Of a DNA stretch of 64,000 nucleotides, positions 45,432 to 53,313 are shown one piece after another. Location of the stretch: assembly GCF_002783505.1 (NCBI RefSeq), contig NZ_PFGL01000022.1, positions 1 through 64,000 of the forward strand. Reading direction: 5' to 3'. Within the stretch, counting starts at the first letter, position 1, and the number at the start of each line of letters is the position of its first letter. The translations under genes and the position numbers were made by a program. This DNA is from Shewanella sp. CG12_big_fil_rev_8_21_14_0_65_47_15 (GTDB lineage Bacteria > Pseudomonadota > Gammaproteobacteria > Enterobacterales > Shewanellaceae). The notes under the pieces were generated by a model. It was not told the origin of the DNA and ran no database searches. It saw only the letters and a program-made list of their open reading frames with translations.

Positions 45432-47075
45432 ATGCAGAAATTCATCCAGTATGCATCCATCCTATCTTGTTGCATTGGCAGCCTAGTGAATGCCGCTAGA
45501 GCAGATGATGCCGCTGACACTGCCCCCCCAAAAAACCAAGAGGCTAAAAACGTCAGCAAGATAGTGGTCGTGAGTAATCCTATCTTTGATGAATCCGCTC
45601 CCGATGCCTTTTTTATTCACCGCTGGGCAAACTACCTGCATATCAACACCAAAGAATATGTCGTTCGAGATAGGCTTACCTTCGGTGAAAATGACCAAGT
45701 CACTCAAAAAGATCTCGACGAATCCCAGCGCCTGCTACGCGCCGAACCCTATATACGTGACGCTAAGATTTATATTGCCGAAAAAGATCCGCAAGCCGAC
45801 ATCACCCCAGAGGATGAATCCATCGTCATCGAGACTTGGGATAACTGGTCATTATTGCCCACGGCGAGTTTTAGCAGTTCGGGAGGCGATACTCGATACT
45901 CCTTCGGGATAAAGGAAGATAACCTGCTCGGCACTGGAATACGCACACGCTTAAAGTACCAGTCCGATGAGTCGCGCACGGGTTACAAATTTGCCTTTGA
46001 AGCCCCGATCAGCATTATCGAACATGGCATAGTCGCCGCCGAGTTTTACGATAACAGTGATGGTCAAGCCAAGCATGTGTATGTGAGCAAACCCTTCTAC
46101 GCCCTTGATACACAAACCATGTACTCGGCGGAGTTTTTGGACGATAGTCGTATCGATACCCTGCGGCAGAACGGCCAAGATCTGAATGAGTTTGCACACA
46201 ATGTCGACTACCTCAACCTGCAGTACGGTTGGTTAATTGATAAAAATACTGACAATCTTTCCCGCGTCATCACAGGCTTTACCCAAGATAAACATGAATT
46301 TGCCAACTTAGACACCTACCCCAACTCTGATCTTCCGCAGGACAGGGACTTTATGTACCCTTGGGTGGCCTATGAGTTTATCCAAGATGATTTTCATGTA
46401 CTGAACAATGTCCATCTGATCACGAATAACGAGGACTTTAATTTAGGCTGGTATCACTATCTGCAATTTGGCATAGAAACCAAAGATATAGAGGATAACA
46501 GCCCCCTCGGCTACCACCTTAAGTGGCAAAGTAGCGCGGGCTACAAGTTTGACGATCAGCTGTGGTTATTCGAAATGGGCGGTTCCAGTACGTTAGGGAC
46601 GACTCAAGCAGACACCTATCAACTCAATGCCCAAGCCGAGTACTTCTACCAAATCAACCCCAAATGGACAGCCTATGGTAAGGCATGGGGCAGCATCTCT
46701 GACAATACTTATCTGGATCTCACAACGGGGCTGGGGGATGAAACCGGCGTGCGCGGTTATCCCAACGATTACCAACTGGGTGACAACCAATGGTTACTGA
46801 CCGCCGAAATACGCAATTACCCCAATATTAATCTGTATCAGTTGGCAGAGCTTGGTTGGGCCGTTTTTACCGATCTCGGTCAAGCCTCGGGTGGACCACT
46901 GGCCGAAAATAACGAAGTCAGTGGCCCACTCGGCAGTGTTGGGATAGGAGCCCGCATTTACTCTTCACGCTCCAGCTACGGCAACGTCGCCCATATTGAC
47001 TTTTCCATCCCCTATACCGGGGGAGATTCGGTGAATAGCTGGGAATGGCGTGTCTTAGTCAAACAAAGCTTTTAA
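45432..47075 (+). CDS. Omp85-like outer-membrane barrel protein
   Basis: A 547-residue outer-membrane protein with a signal peptide ending around NAARA. An N-terminal POTRA-like region spans about residues 40-130, followed by a 16-strand-type barrel. The loop-6 motif VRGYPNDY is the mark of the Omp85 superfamily (BamA, TamA, FhaC use VRGF/Y). It ends in Phe. Family is sure, but it is not BamA: it is far shorter and lacks five POTRAs. Cargo is unknown. No clear partner gene is adjacent. Confidence 0.85.
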   Translation: MQKFIQYASILSCCIGSLVNAARADDAADTAPPKNQEAKNVSKIVVVSNPIFDESAPDAFFIHRWANYLHINTKEYVVRDRLTFGENDQVTQKDLDESQRLLRAEPYIRDAKIYIAEKDPQADITPEDESIVIETWDNWSLLPTASFSSSGGDTRYSFGIKEDNLLGTGIRTRLKYQSDESRTGYKFAFEAPISIIEHGIVAAEFYDNSDGQAKHVYVSKPFYALDTQTMYSAEFLDDSRIDTLRQNGQDLNEFAHNVDYLNLQYGWLIDKNTDNLSRVITGFTQDKHEFANLDTYPNSDLPQDRDFMYPWVAYEFIQDDFHVLNNVHLITNNEDFNLGWYHYLQFGIETKDIEDNSPLGYHLKWQSSAGYKFDDQLWLFEMGGSSTLGTTQADTYQLNAQAEYFYQINPKWTAYGKAWGSISDNTYLDLTTGLGDETGVRGYPNDYQLGDNQWLLTAEIRNYPNINLYQLAELGWAVFTDLGQASGGPLAENNEVSGPLGSVGIGARIYSSRSSYGNVAHIDFSIPYTGGDSVNSWEWRVLVKQSF

Positions 47076-47349
47076 TGCGTTTGTTTATCAGAATACCGCC
47101 CTCAAAAGCGTCCATAATGGGTCTCAGAGGTAGGCTAGGATCCTAAAGTTTAAAGTTAAGTGTATTTAGAATCTGGTATCGCATCCAATACAATTGAAGT
47201 GTATTTATTTGGCTCTATGAGCCGCACTCCTAGTGCTATATCCACGGTATTTATTGAAGCATACATGGTGACCGTGTTAAGTGTTCATATATAAGCTGTC
47301 TATATTAAGGTTTAATGGCATTGATTGAAGCCAATGCCTAAGTGAGTCA
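47076..47349. other. Intergenic region between the Omp85-like gene and the integron cassettes
   Basis: About 270 bp with no gene on either strand. The region looks like the edge of the cassette cluster. It has no T-tract terminator, no clear promoter and no repeat beyond small AT-rich stretches. Confidence 0.5.
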
Positions 47350-47416
47350 ATAGTTCTACCGCCGCAAGGAACGAGCGTCCGGCGCCGCGGGCGCGTTGTA
47401 AATTGCTTTGTTATAG
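47350..47416 (-). other. Degenerate attC-like site after the HNH cassette
   Basis: Read on the minus strand, the HNH gene's stop codon lies within CTATAAC (47410-47416), the position of an attC R'' core site. A GC-rich inverted stretch follows (CGCGGCGCCGG). The matching GTTRRRY end is not seen, so the site looks decayed or truncated, probably at the edge of the array. Confidence 0.5.
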
Positions 47417-47983
47417 CTTTGCATATTCTCTTGCTATTGTTTGATTGATTTCAGTTGCCAACGTTTGAGCCTGACGCATAGTACGTTGTACCGACTCCCA
47501 ATTAGCCCAGTGCTGTTCCCATTTTTCTTTGCCAACCACCGATTCAAAATCAACTTTTGTTGGTTCTAGCCACGTCTCATATTTTTGCAGTTTTTCGATG
47601 CGCTGCTTAAGATCTGGTACGCCTCTAGATTTTGGTGACAACTTTGCAGAGCTTGTAATCCAAGCATGCCAAGGCTTATTGCCCTTTGATTGATTGCACT
47701 TACCGCAAGCAGGAACCAAATTATGAATTTCGGAAATATAGCCCGTTGGCTTTTTGTTAAGCACTAAAGGCCGCAAATGATCCCACTCCGAAGCAGTAGC
47801 CCCACAGTATGCACATTGGAAACTATCGTGATCCATGCCAAGAATATCAAGGGCGTTTTTCACTTGCTCATTTGTCGGAACAATTATCGGAATAATTGAG
47901 TTTATAAATGAATTGGTGATGCTTGACGATCTTCCCGTGATTTTCATCGGGGTTGGCATCCTGAATAATGATAAGTAATCCAT
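47411..47983 (-). CDS. HNH endonuclease, integron cassette gene
   Basis: A 190-residue protein. An HNH nuclease domain lies at about residues 55-105: CAYC (C57, C60), WDHL (D68, H69), HNLV (H87, N88), and CGKCN (C93, C96), the treble-clef zinc form seen in McrA-like nucleases. A helical C-terminal region follows. Such nucleases act in restriction, homing or defence. Its start is 11 bp after an attC site, and its stop lies in another attC-like site, so it is a cassette. Start ATG 47983; ATGs at codons 9 and 13 are alternatives. Confidence 0.8.
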   Translation of the reverse strand: MDYLSLFRMPTPMKITGRSSSITNSFINSIIPIIVPTNEQVKNALDILGMDHDSFQCAYCGATASEWDHLRPLVLNKKPTGYISEIHNLVPACGKCNQSKGNKPWHAWITSSAKLSPKSRGVPDLKQRIEKLQKYETWLEPTKVDFESVVGKEKWEQHWANWESVQRTMRQAQTLATEINQTIAREYAKL

Positions 47984-47993
47984 AACTCTTCAG

Positions 47994-48077
47994 CTATAAC
48001 GCCCGCAGTGCGCGCGGCTTTGTAGTAGAGGCGTAACCGCAACGAAAAAGTCGTCGCCGTCCCTGTGATTGTTAGAC
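47994..48077 (-). other. attC recombination site between the Abi_C and HNH cassettes
   Basis: Core sites GTCTAAC (48077-48071, minus strand) and GTTATAG (48000-47994) bound an 84-bp sequence with imperfect GC-rich inner repeats. The stop codon of the upstream gene lies in the first core site. The second core deviates slightly from GTTRRRY. Confidence 0.72.
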
Positions 48078-48896
48078 TTTTTTGGCATGTAGCACCTCCA
48101 TAATAAAGACCACCAAAGTGTGTGCAGCGTTTACAACAAGCCGTGCCTCTGCAACCACAATACTTGGTGGGTTAGACCCGCGACCATGAGCAGAGCCAAT
48201 GTGAGACCGAAAGGCTCCTACACCATCAATGATTGAAGAAATACCTTTGAGCACTTTGTGCTGATCAGCAGCCAGAGTGACATCGGTATTCAGTGCAAGG
48301 TGTGGCTGAACGATGCCCCACAGTGGCATCACATTAAGTTTACTTGGCATAGCTAGCTCATCGAAGCTTTCGATGTAGAACTTTAGCGTGGCTTCGATAA
48401 TTGAACAGGATGCGGTTACTGATGTGTGAGGATCACTTTGGATATGCTCAATTGCTCTTTCAAATTCCTTTTCAATGGATGAGAAATCACCTGATCTCAG
48501 ATAGTCTTCCAGAGTTTTAGTAATTGGCGTTGAGCCAGCTTTCGTCACGTACCCATTGGTTCGATAGACCAGCTGATTTTTCGCTAATGCGGCATTAATT
48601 CTCGCTTGGCCTTCGGTCACCTTGGTTGATATTGGCCCACCAAAAAGTGAAGAGGAAGGCTCCTGATCCATGTACTCCTGAATCACAGCGCCTAGAACTT
48701 CTAGCGCATCAGTTTTAGGATCTTCGTTGCAGCGCTTTAGCCAGTTACTGCACTTCTTTTCGCAATTACCCTCAGGAACTTCCCCCGGCGCTCCACTTTC
48801 CATAAAGAGCGTATCAAGCTTGGAGTGACTGTGATAATGATCAGCGATTACAAAAGCTACTGCTCCGATAACCGAATTTGGTATTTGATGATTCAA
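48072..48896 (-). CDS. Abortive infection (Abi_C, HEPN-type) family protein, integron cassette gene
   Basis: A 274-residue cytosolic protein. The C-terminal about 120 residues match the Abi_C family: CSIIEATLKFYIE, then VLKGISSIIDGVGAFRSHIGSAHG, then LVVNAAHTLVVFI. The RSHIGSAH segment (R230, H237) is an R-x6-H motif of the HEPN superfamily, whose members are often RNases. These proteins stop phage growth by killing or slowing the cell. The start is TTG, supported by GGAGG seven bases upstream. The gene is flanked by attC sites on both sides. Confidence 0.78.
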   Translation of the reverse strand: MNHQIPNSVIGAVAFVIADHYHSHSKLDTLFMESGAPGEVPEGNCEKKCSNWLKRCNEDPKTDALEVLGAVIQEYMDQEPSSSLFGGPISTKVTEGQARINAALAKNQLVYRTNGYVTKAGSTPITKTLEDYLRSGDFSSIEKEFERAIEHIQSDPHTSVTASCSIIEATLKFYIESFDELAMPSKLNVMPLWGIVQPHLALNTDVTLAADQHKVLKGISSIIDGVGAFRSHIGSAHGRGSNPPSIVVAEARLVVNAAHTLVVFIMEVLHAKKV

Positions 48897-48912
48897 ACTC
48901 GAGCCTCCGTGA

Positions 48913-48993
48913 ACCTAACGCTCGCCACAAACTTGAGCAACGTGTTGCAAGTGGAGCGTCCAAAGGGAGCGATGCTGACTGGCCTTGTTAAAG
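48913..48993 (-). other. attC recombination site between the HEPN and Abi_C cassettes
   Basis: On the minus strand CTTTAAC (48993-48987) and GTTAGGT (48919-48913) are a perfect RYYYAAC/GTTRRRY pair bounding 81 bp with imperfect inverted inner boxes. The HEPN gene's TAA stop lies within the first core site, as is common for cassettes. Confidence 0.8.
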
Positions 48994-49500
48994 GTCACCT
49001 TTAGCAGCCTCATACATTTCATTGTTAAGCTTTTCCAAGACCTCGTCAGTTAAACCGTACTTAATTGCAGCAGATCTAGAAATCGGATTTAAAATGTCTT
49101 CAACTGAATTAAATAACTTAATAGCATCTTCAAGTTCACTTATCATCTTGTTTCTGCCAGCTTCGTTTATAAAATCTAAAGCACGGTCGAAAAAATAGGC
49201 ATGAGCCAACCAGTTTCTTTTTTGCAATGCCAGTGAGAGAGCAATTTCAATATCGCTATCGAGTACACTAATTTCTTTTATTGCACCCAGCAGGCGGCCC
49301 ATAGTTTTCTTCGACAATGCGTCATCAAATCGGTCAAAATCTGCTTCCCATTTTTCACGACTTTCAAACTTAGGCACGTTTTCCTTAAAAAAATCAAAGA
49401 CAATAAGTAACTGAACTATTGATTGCTCAACACATTGTGCTCGGTACATTGCGAGGCCAAAGTATGCGTAGACTTCTTTGCAGTGTTCAGACGTATCCAT
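48988..49500 (-). CDS. HEPN-like protein, integron cassette gene
   Basis: A 170-residue, mostly helical protein (start ATG 49500, AAAGGTT upstream). KRNWLAH places Arg95 and His100 as an R-x4-H motif typical of HEPN nucleases, in the usual place near the end of the core helices; ALQKRNWLAHAYFFD also resembles MAE-type HEPN proteins. I therefore infer an RNase or a toxin-like protein. A TTG-started longer frame exists (to 49545) but is less likely. It is the first gene in the cassette run and its stop is inside an attC core. Confidence 0.7.
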   Translation of the reverse strand: MDTSEHCKEVYAYFGLAMYRAQCVEQSIVQLLIVFDFFKENVPKFESREKWEADFDRFDDALSKKTMGRLLGAIKEISVLDSDIEIALSLALQKRNWLAHAYFFDRALDFINEAGRNKMISELEDAIKLFNSVEDILNPISRSAAIKYGLTDEVLEKLNNEMYEAAKGDL

Positions 49501-49562
49501 CGTAACCTTTAACAGTGTATTACCCGCTCTTCTAATAAAACCCAACCAGAATAGAGTTAGAC

Positions 49563-50007
49563 ATGGGAATAAATGAGTAAATAATGTAATTATGCCAATA
49601 AGTTAACATCAGCATCAGTGGTCTATCAACATTTTTCATCCAGAAAAATCGAGACCTTATTTACCGAGAAGCGTTTTAGCTCGGTAAATAGTATTAGGCA
49701 AAGTGAAAGAGTAATAATTTCAGTTAATTGCATAAGCACCAAGCAAAAAACGATACCTTTAGTTTCGATTTGAAGCCAGTTTATAAATTTCACATTATAC
49801 CTGTGTGTCTAAACAGCGCTTGAGGTTGGAACGCTCCGAGATTTCCTCTTACTAAAGAAATACAGTAAGGTGTAACAAGACTTTGTTTCTTTTGACCAAA
49901 AACTACCGTAAATCAGCTTCTTAGAAAACGTAGAGAGGGTTCGACTCCCTCGCTACGTTTTCAGGAAATTTCAGCTAACGCAGTGCCGACCTACCCTTAT
50001 TTTTATA
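49563..50007. other. Gene-poor region with two conspicuous hairpins
   Basis: No protein is supported here. TATTTACCGAG (49658-49668) pairs with CTCGGTAAATA (49680-49690) across an 11-nt loop. A second hairpin at 49924-49962 is described separately. AGCTAAC (49973-49979) resembles an attC core by sequence only. The stretch lies between the cassettes and the 59-codon small ORF. Confidence 0.5.
49924..49962 (+). other. tRNA T-arm-like minihelix hairpin
   Basis: GAAAACGTAG (49924-49933) pairs with CTACGTTTTC (49953-49962), and inside it GAGGG (49935-49939) pairs with CCCTC (49947-49951) around TTCGACT, which fits the tRNA T-loop consensus TTCRANY. One A:G mismatch separates the stems. The shape is that of an acceptor plus T-arm minihelix without D and anticodon arms. 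It may be a tRNA remnant left by an integrating element. Confidence 0.45.
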
Positions 50008-50187
50008 TTATTGCCACTTTTCATACGCCAAATAACCTAAGTACGCGACTAAAAGAATACGAATTACGATGCTGTAATTGGAATAACCCAGTTTAATTTC
50101 ACTTTGCTCATACTCAACCCAGACTGTTATATCAGGCTGTGCTAAATCAAGTGCTAAATCAGGCCATCCATAGTAAATCAATAACAT
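50008..50187 (-). CDS. Small single-pass membrane protein (59 codons)
   Basis: An ORF of 59 residues from ATG 50187 to TAA 50008-50010. It begins MLLIYYGWPDLALDLAQ, has an acidic middle, and ends in a hydrophobic helix (SIVIRILLVAYLGYLAY). AGGGG lies five bases upstream, within the hairpin at 50191-50208. Codon use is normal. I do not recognise it. It could be the end of a decayed gene, since the neighbourhood looks disturbed, but it is intact as read. Confidence 0.45.
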   Translation of the reverse strand: MLLIYYGWPDLALDLAQPDITVWVEYEQSEIKLGYSNYSIVIRILLVAYLGYLAYEKWQ

Positions 50188-50190
50188 AAT

Positions 50191-50213
50191 GCCCCTAATT
50201 ATTGGGGCTTTTT
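50191..50213 (+). terminator. Plus-strand terminator-like hairpin
   Basis: GCCCC (50191-50195) pairs with GGGGC (50204-50208) and is followed by five T residues. The T-run is on the plus strand although no plus-strand gene lies just upstream. It also overlaps the ribosome site of the minus-strand small ORF. Confidence 0.6.
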
Positions 50214-50240
50214 ACTTATCAGATATCACTAGAGGTAGTT

Positions 50241-50714
50241 TTAAGCTCGGTACACGCTACAACTAAAACAACCAGGATTGGCATTGTGAATTTGGATATA
50301 GCTCACTTCAGCATTTAAAAACTGCTGACGAACCGCATTTGCTAATCCCGTACCCTGTAAAGTCTCGGCGTGCACCATAGCGTGATTGCAATTATAAGCT
50401 CTGATGGATAGTAATCTTGCCGTCAATATCTCTGGGATCTCATTCACATCCAACTCGGCTTGTTCAGCATTTTCTCGAATATAAATGGGGCCAGAAGCGC
50501 GATAAGGCGAATTGACATCGTGATATCTGAAAGGTACTAGTAGCACTCTCTCGCCGATCTCAGCCTCCTTCAGAGAGACCCGGCAAGGGTAACCAGGTTT
50601 AGTATCGGCAACCACCCATCTCGCATTGGCCTGTTCTAGTGCTCGATCACTTAACCCCATCAATCCAGAAAATTGACCCCGCTCTAGCGCTTTTATTTTG
50701 AAGTTTGTGTCCAT
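50241..50714 (-). CDS. DUF1203 family protein
   Basis: A 157-residue protein from ATG 50714 (MDTNFKIKALE). The run GLSDRALEQANARWVVADTKPGYPCRVSL matches what I recall for DUF1203, as does LLSIRAYN and the C-terminal HNANPGCFSCSVYR. The family's function is unknown. A longer frame to 50858 has no support. The gene is divergent from the symporter gene that begins at 50933. Confidence 0.85.
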   Translation of the reverse strand: MDTNFKIKALERGQFSGLMGLSDRALEQANARWVVADTKPGYPCRVSLKEAEIGERVLLVPFRYHDVNSPYRASGPIYIRENAEQAELDVNEIPEILTARLLSIRAYNCNHAMVHAETLQGTGLANAVRQQFLNAEVSYIQIHNANPGCFSCSVYRA

Positions 50715-50932
50715 ATTGGCTACCCGTCGGTTAAAAATACTATGATAGCCATTCGATAGTAGCGTACTCGCCGTTTTCGGAACTCTATCCTCAAAAATGA
50801 CAATCATTTCTTGCGCTATGGCGAACGACTCGCTAGCTTGAGCATGTCCCTGCAGCACGGTGAATTCTCATCATTTGGGCGTACCTTATTGCTAAACAAA
50901 TTCATGATAAAAATAACAATAGGCGCTTACCT

Positions 50933-52129
50933 ATGTGGCAAAAACTCAAACCCTACAAAGATTCAATCGTGCTGCTCAGTGCATTATTACTCGGCGGCGT
51001 GCTCGGTGTCGGCTGGCCAGAAGTGGCACTCAAGCTCAAACCGTTAGGGCAAATATTCCTCAATTTACTGTTTATGATTATCGTGCCCTTAGTGGCGATT
51101 AGTGTGACCTCCTCCATCGCCCGTATGACAGATCTCAAGAAGCTCGGTGCCCTGTTAGTGTCAATCATGGCGGTATCGATAGTGATGGCGATTATCCCCG
51201 CGGTTGGGATTATTGGGCTCGCCTTGTTTTTCGATCCCGCCCAAGGTGTCACCCTAGATCTTAAGCAAACCATAGGCGATACCGCAGGGACTATGGATTT
51301 CGTTGGCCTGCTAACCACCAATGATTTTTCAGGTTTATTGTCAAAATCCAATATCTTAGCTCTGATCATTATGTCAGTGATTGCGGGGATCGCGATTGGT
51401 CAATCGGGGGAGGATGGCAGAAAAGTCTCGGCATTACTCGACAGTTTTAATACCGTTATCATGAAGATAGTGTCGATCATTATGGTGGCGGCCCCCGTGG
51501 GACTGGGTGCCTATTTTGCCGCAACGATGGCGAGCCAAGATCCTCAACTTGTGGTCACCTTTGCCCGCGCCATTGGCCTATTTATGATCGCCTGCTTTAT
51601 CTATCTCACTGTGGGTTCCACCTTTTACGCTTGGCTTGGTGGCGGTGTGCACGGCATCAAACAATTTTGGCGCTTCGCCCTCGAACCCGCAGTGACGGCA
51701 CTCGGCACCACCTCCTCACTGGCCACCTTACCCGTCACCCTAAGAACCGCGCTAAAGATGGGTATTAAGCCCGAAATTGCCGATATCAGCCTGCCATTGT
51801 TGGTCAATTTAAATAAGGGCGGCGCCTCAATCATCACGGCCTTAAAAATCGTATTTATCTACTCGCTATTGGGATTAGATTTCACCGTGGATGTGTTTAT
51901 GGTGACCATTTTGATTTCGGTTTTGTCGGCCTTTATTATTGGTGGAGTACCGGGCGGTGCCTTCCTCGGGGAGATTTTTATCGTCACGACCTTAGGTTTA
52001 CCTATGGAGACTATCCCCATTTTAGTGGTGATAGGGGCGATTACCGATGCGCCTTCAACCGTGATCAACGTAGTACACGATCTCAACGCCTGCCAGATAG
52101 TCGAACGGCTAAACCGCAAACGGCTTTAA
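50933..52129 (+). CDS. Dicarboxylate/amino acid:cation symporter (DAACS family)
   Basis: A 398-residue membrane protein of the Glt/DctA fold. Visible: NLLFMIIVPLVAISVTSSIARM, the serine-rich HP1 hairpin TALGTTSSLATLPVT, NLNKGGASI in TM7 and the HP2 region with PGGAFLGEI, ending with DAPSTVINVV. It moves glutamate, aspartate or C4-dicarboxylates with sodium or protons; which one cannot be read. Start ATG; ribosome site is weak (AGGCGCTTACCT). Terminator downstream at 52147-52176. Confidence 0.9.
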   Translation: MWQKLKPYKDSIVLLSALLLGGVLGVGWPEVALKLKPLGQIFLNLLFMIIVPLVAISVTSSIARMTDLKKLGALLVSIMAVSIVMAIIPAVGIIGLALFFDPAQGVTLDLKQTIGDTAGTMDFVGLLTTNDFSGLLSKSNILALIIMSVIAGIAIGQSGEDGRKVSALLDSFNTVIMKIVSIIMVAAPVGLGAYFAATMASQDPQLVVTFARAIGLFMIACFIYLTVGSTFYAWLGGGVHGIKQFWRFALEPAVTALGTTSSLATLPVTLRTALKMGIKPEIADISLPLLVNLNKGGASIITALKIVFIYSLLGLDFTVDVFMVTILISVLSAFIIGGVPGGAFLGEIFIVTTLGLPMETIPILVVIGAITDAPSTVINVVHDLNACQIVERLNRKRL

Positions 52130-52142
52130 TGCTTTGTCTACT

Positions 52143-52180
52143 GATAAAAATGCCCAGACTAGGGTTTGGGCATTTTATCA
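52143..52180. terminator. Bidirectional terminator between the symporter and the kynureninase-like gene
   Basis: AAAATGCCCA (52147-52156) pairs with TGGGCATTTT (52167-52176) across ten bases. A- and T-runs on each side let it work in both directions between convergent genes. Confidence 0.82.
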
Positions 52181-52187
52181 TCCAACA

Positions 52188-53309
52188 TTATCGATTGGCT
52201 TTTATCACCGCCAATAACTGTTGAATATCGGCCTTATCGTTATAGAGATGGGGCGATACCCGGATCCCCAGACTGCGGGCATCGACGCTGATGTTCGCCT
52301 TAGCCAGGGCCGCCAGCACTTGCGCCTGCTGTTCGCCAAACTGCAATACCAAAGTACCACTGCGTTTATCCGCTTCCCGAGGTGACACTATCTCTTGATC
52401 TAACTCATCCATAATTACATCAAGCAGTAACTGGTTGCACTTGCGCAATTGCTCTGAGCCGATATCGGCAAAATAATGAATGCTGTGGGCGGCAATGGCA
52501 TAGGGCGCGATAGAAGGCGTCCCGCCCCAAAAGCGCAGTGCCGTTGGATGGTAACGAAAATCGTGGATATCGAACTCAAAGGGATTTTCATGGCTAAACC
52601 AGCCTACATCCTTAGGCTGACAACTCGGTAATATGTTGGGATTAACCCACAGATAGGCGGCGCCAGGACCCGCACAGAGCCATTTGACACTCGAGCCGAT
52701 TAAGAAATCAGGCTGTAATTTGGCCAAATTTAATGGAATGATCCCCGCCGATTGCGCCACATCCACCAAACTTAAACAACCTCGCTCCCGTGCCAGCGTG
52801 AATATTTCTGCCAGTGGCGCCTGTTGCCCCGTATTGGAATAGGCATGGCTGACAAACACCAGATCCACATCGGCACTCATATGGCTGTCCCACACATTAG
52901 GGTCGGTAATATCTAACCCCTTAGGGATAAAGCGCAGCTCACAACTGCTTGGCAACGCTTTTTTAAGGGCAAATCCCATGCTCGGAAAATCTTGCTCACT
53001 CATCAGCACAACCGCGTGTTCGCGATTTAATCGGTCGAGGGACATCACTATCTTGGTCAGCGCACTAGAGAGATTGACCTGGGGGCAAAAATCCTTCTGT
53101 TGACCATTAAACAGTTTAGATAGGGCAAAGGTAAAATCATCAATTACAGCCAGCCATTGACCCCAAGGTTCACGCCCTGAGTCCTGCCAAGGTGCAAAAA
53201 ATGCCTCCTTAAAGACTTGTTCTGTCGATTTAAGCGGCCGACCAACGGAGTGATTTAACAGATACCCTGGGCCTGCGAGGCAAAAATCCTTTTTAAAATC
53301 GCTAAACAT
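52188..53309 (-). CDS. Kynureninase-like PLP-dependent enzyme (class V fold)
   Basis: A 373-residue fold-type I PLP enzyme. DVAQSAG with D183 (contact to PLP nitrogen) and SSVKWLCAGPGAAYLW with K209 (Schiff base) fit the kynureninase/class V aminotransferase branch. Its stop-to-start distance from the PrnB-like gene is only four bases, so they are an operon and surely work together. Kynureninase cuts kynurenine to anthranilate and alanine. The actual substrate here may be a tryptophan-derived compound. Not clearly KynU: sequence is divergent. Confidence 0.8.
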   Translation of the reverse strand: MFSDFKKDFCLAGPGYLLNHSVGRPLKSTEQVFKEAFFAPWQDSGREPWGQWLAVIDDFTFALSKLFNGQQKDFCPQVNLSSALTKIVMSLDRLNREHAVVLMSEQDFPSMGFALKKALPSSCELRFIPKGLDITDPNVWDSHMSADVDLVFVSHAYSNTGQQAPLAEIFTLARERGCLSLVDVAQSAGIIPLNLAKLQPDFLIGSSVKWLCAGPGAAYLWVNPNILPSCQPKDVGWFSHENPFEFDIHDFRYHPTALRFWGGTPSIAPYAIAAHSIHYFADIGSEQLRKCNQLLLDVIMDELDQEIVSPREADKRSGTLVLQFGEQQAQVLAALAKANISVDARSLGIRVSPHLYNDKADIQQLLAVIKANR

Positions 53310-53313
53310 CGTA

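Larger units (their letters stand above)
47350..49562 (-). mobile_element. Integron cassette cluster without an integrase (CALIN-like), three defence-type cassettes
   Basis: Three minus-strand genes (HEPN-type, Abi_C-type and HNH) are each followed closely by a structured spacer that has paired 7-bp core sites of integron attC type (RYYYAAC ... GTTRRRY). Two spacers are clear (48913-48993 and 47994-48077) and a third (about 47350-47416) is degenerate. No integrase gene is in the window. The 5' end has GTCTAAC and GTTGGGT facing each other at 49540-49562, perhaps an attI or attC remnant. Gene order and direction match cassettes inserted one after another. Confidence 0.75.

Noticed and set aside
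49973-49979. AGCTAAC as another attC core near the cassettes
   Set aside because: No matching second core and no paired spacer around it.
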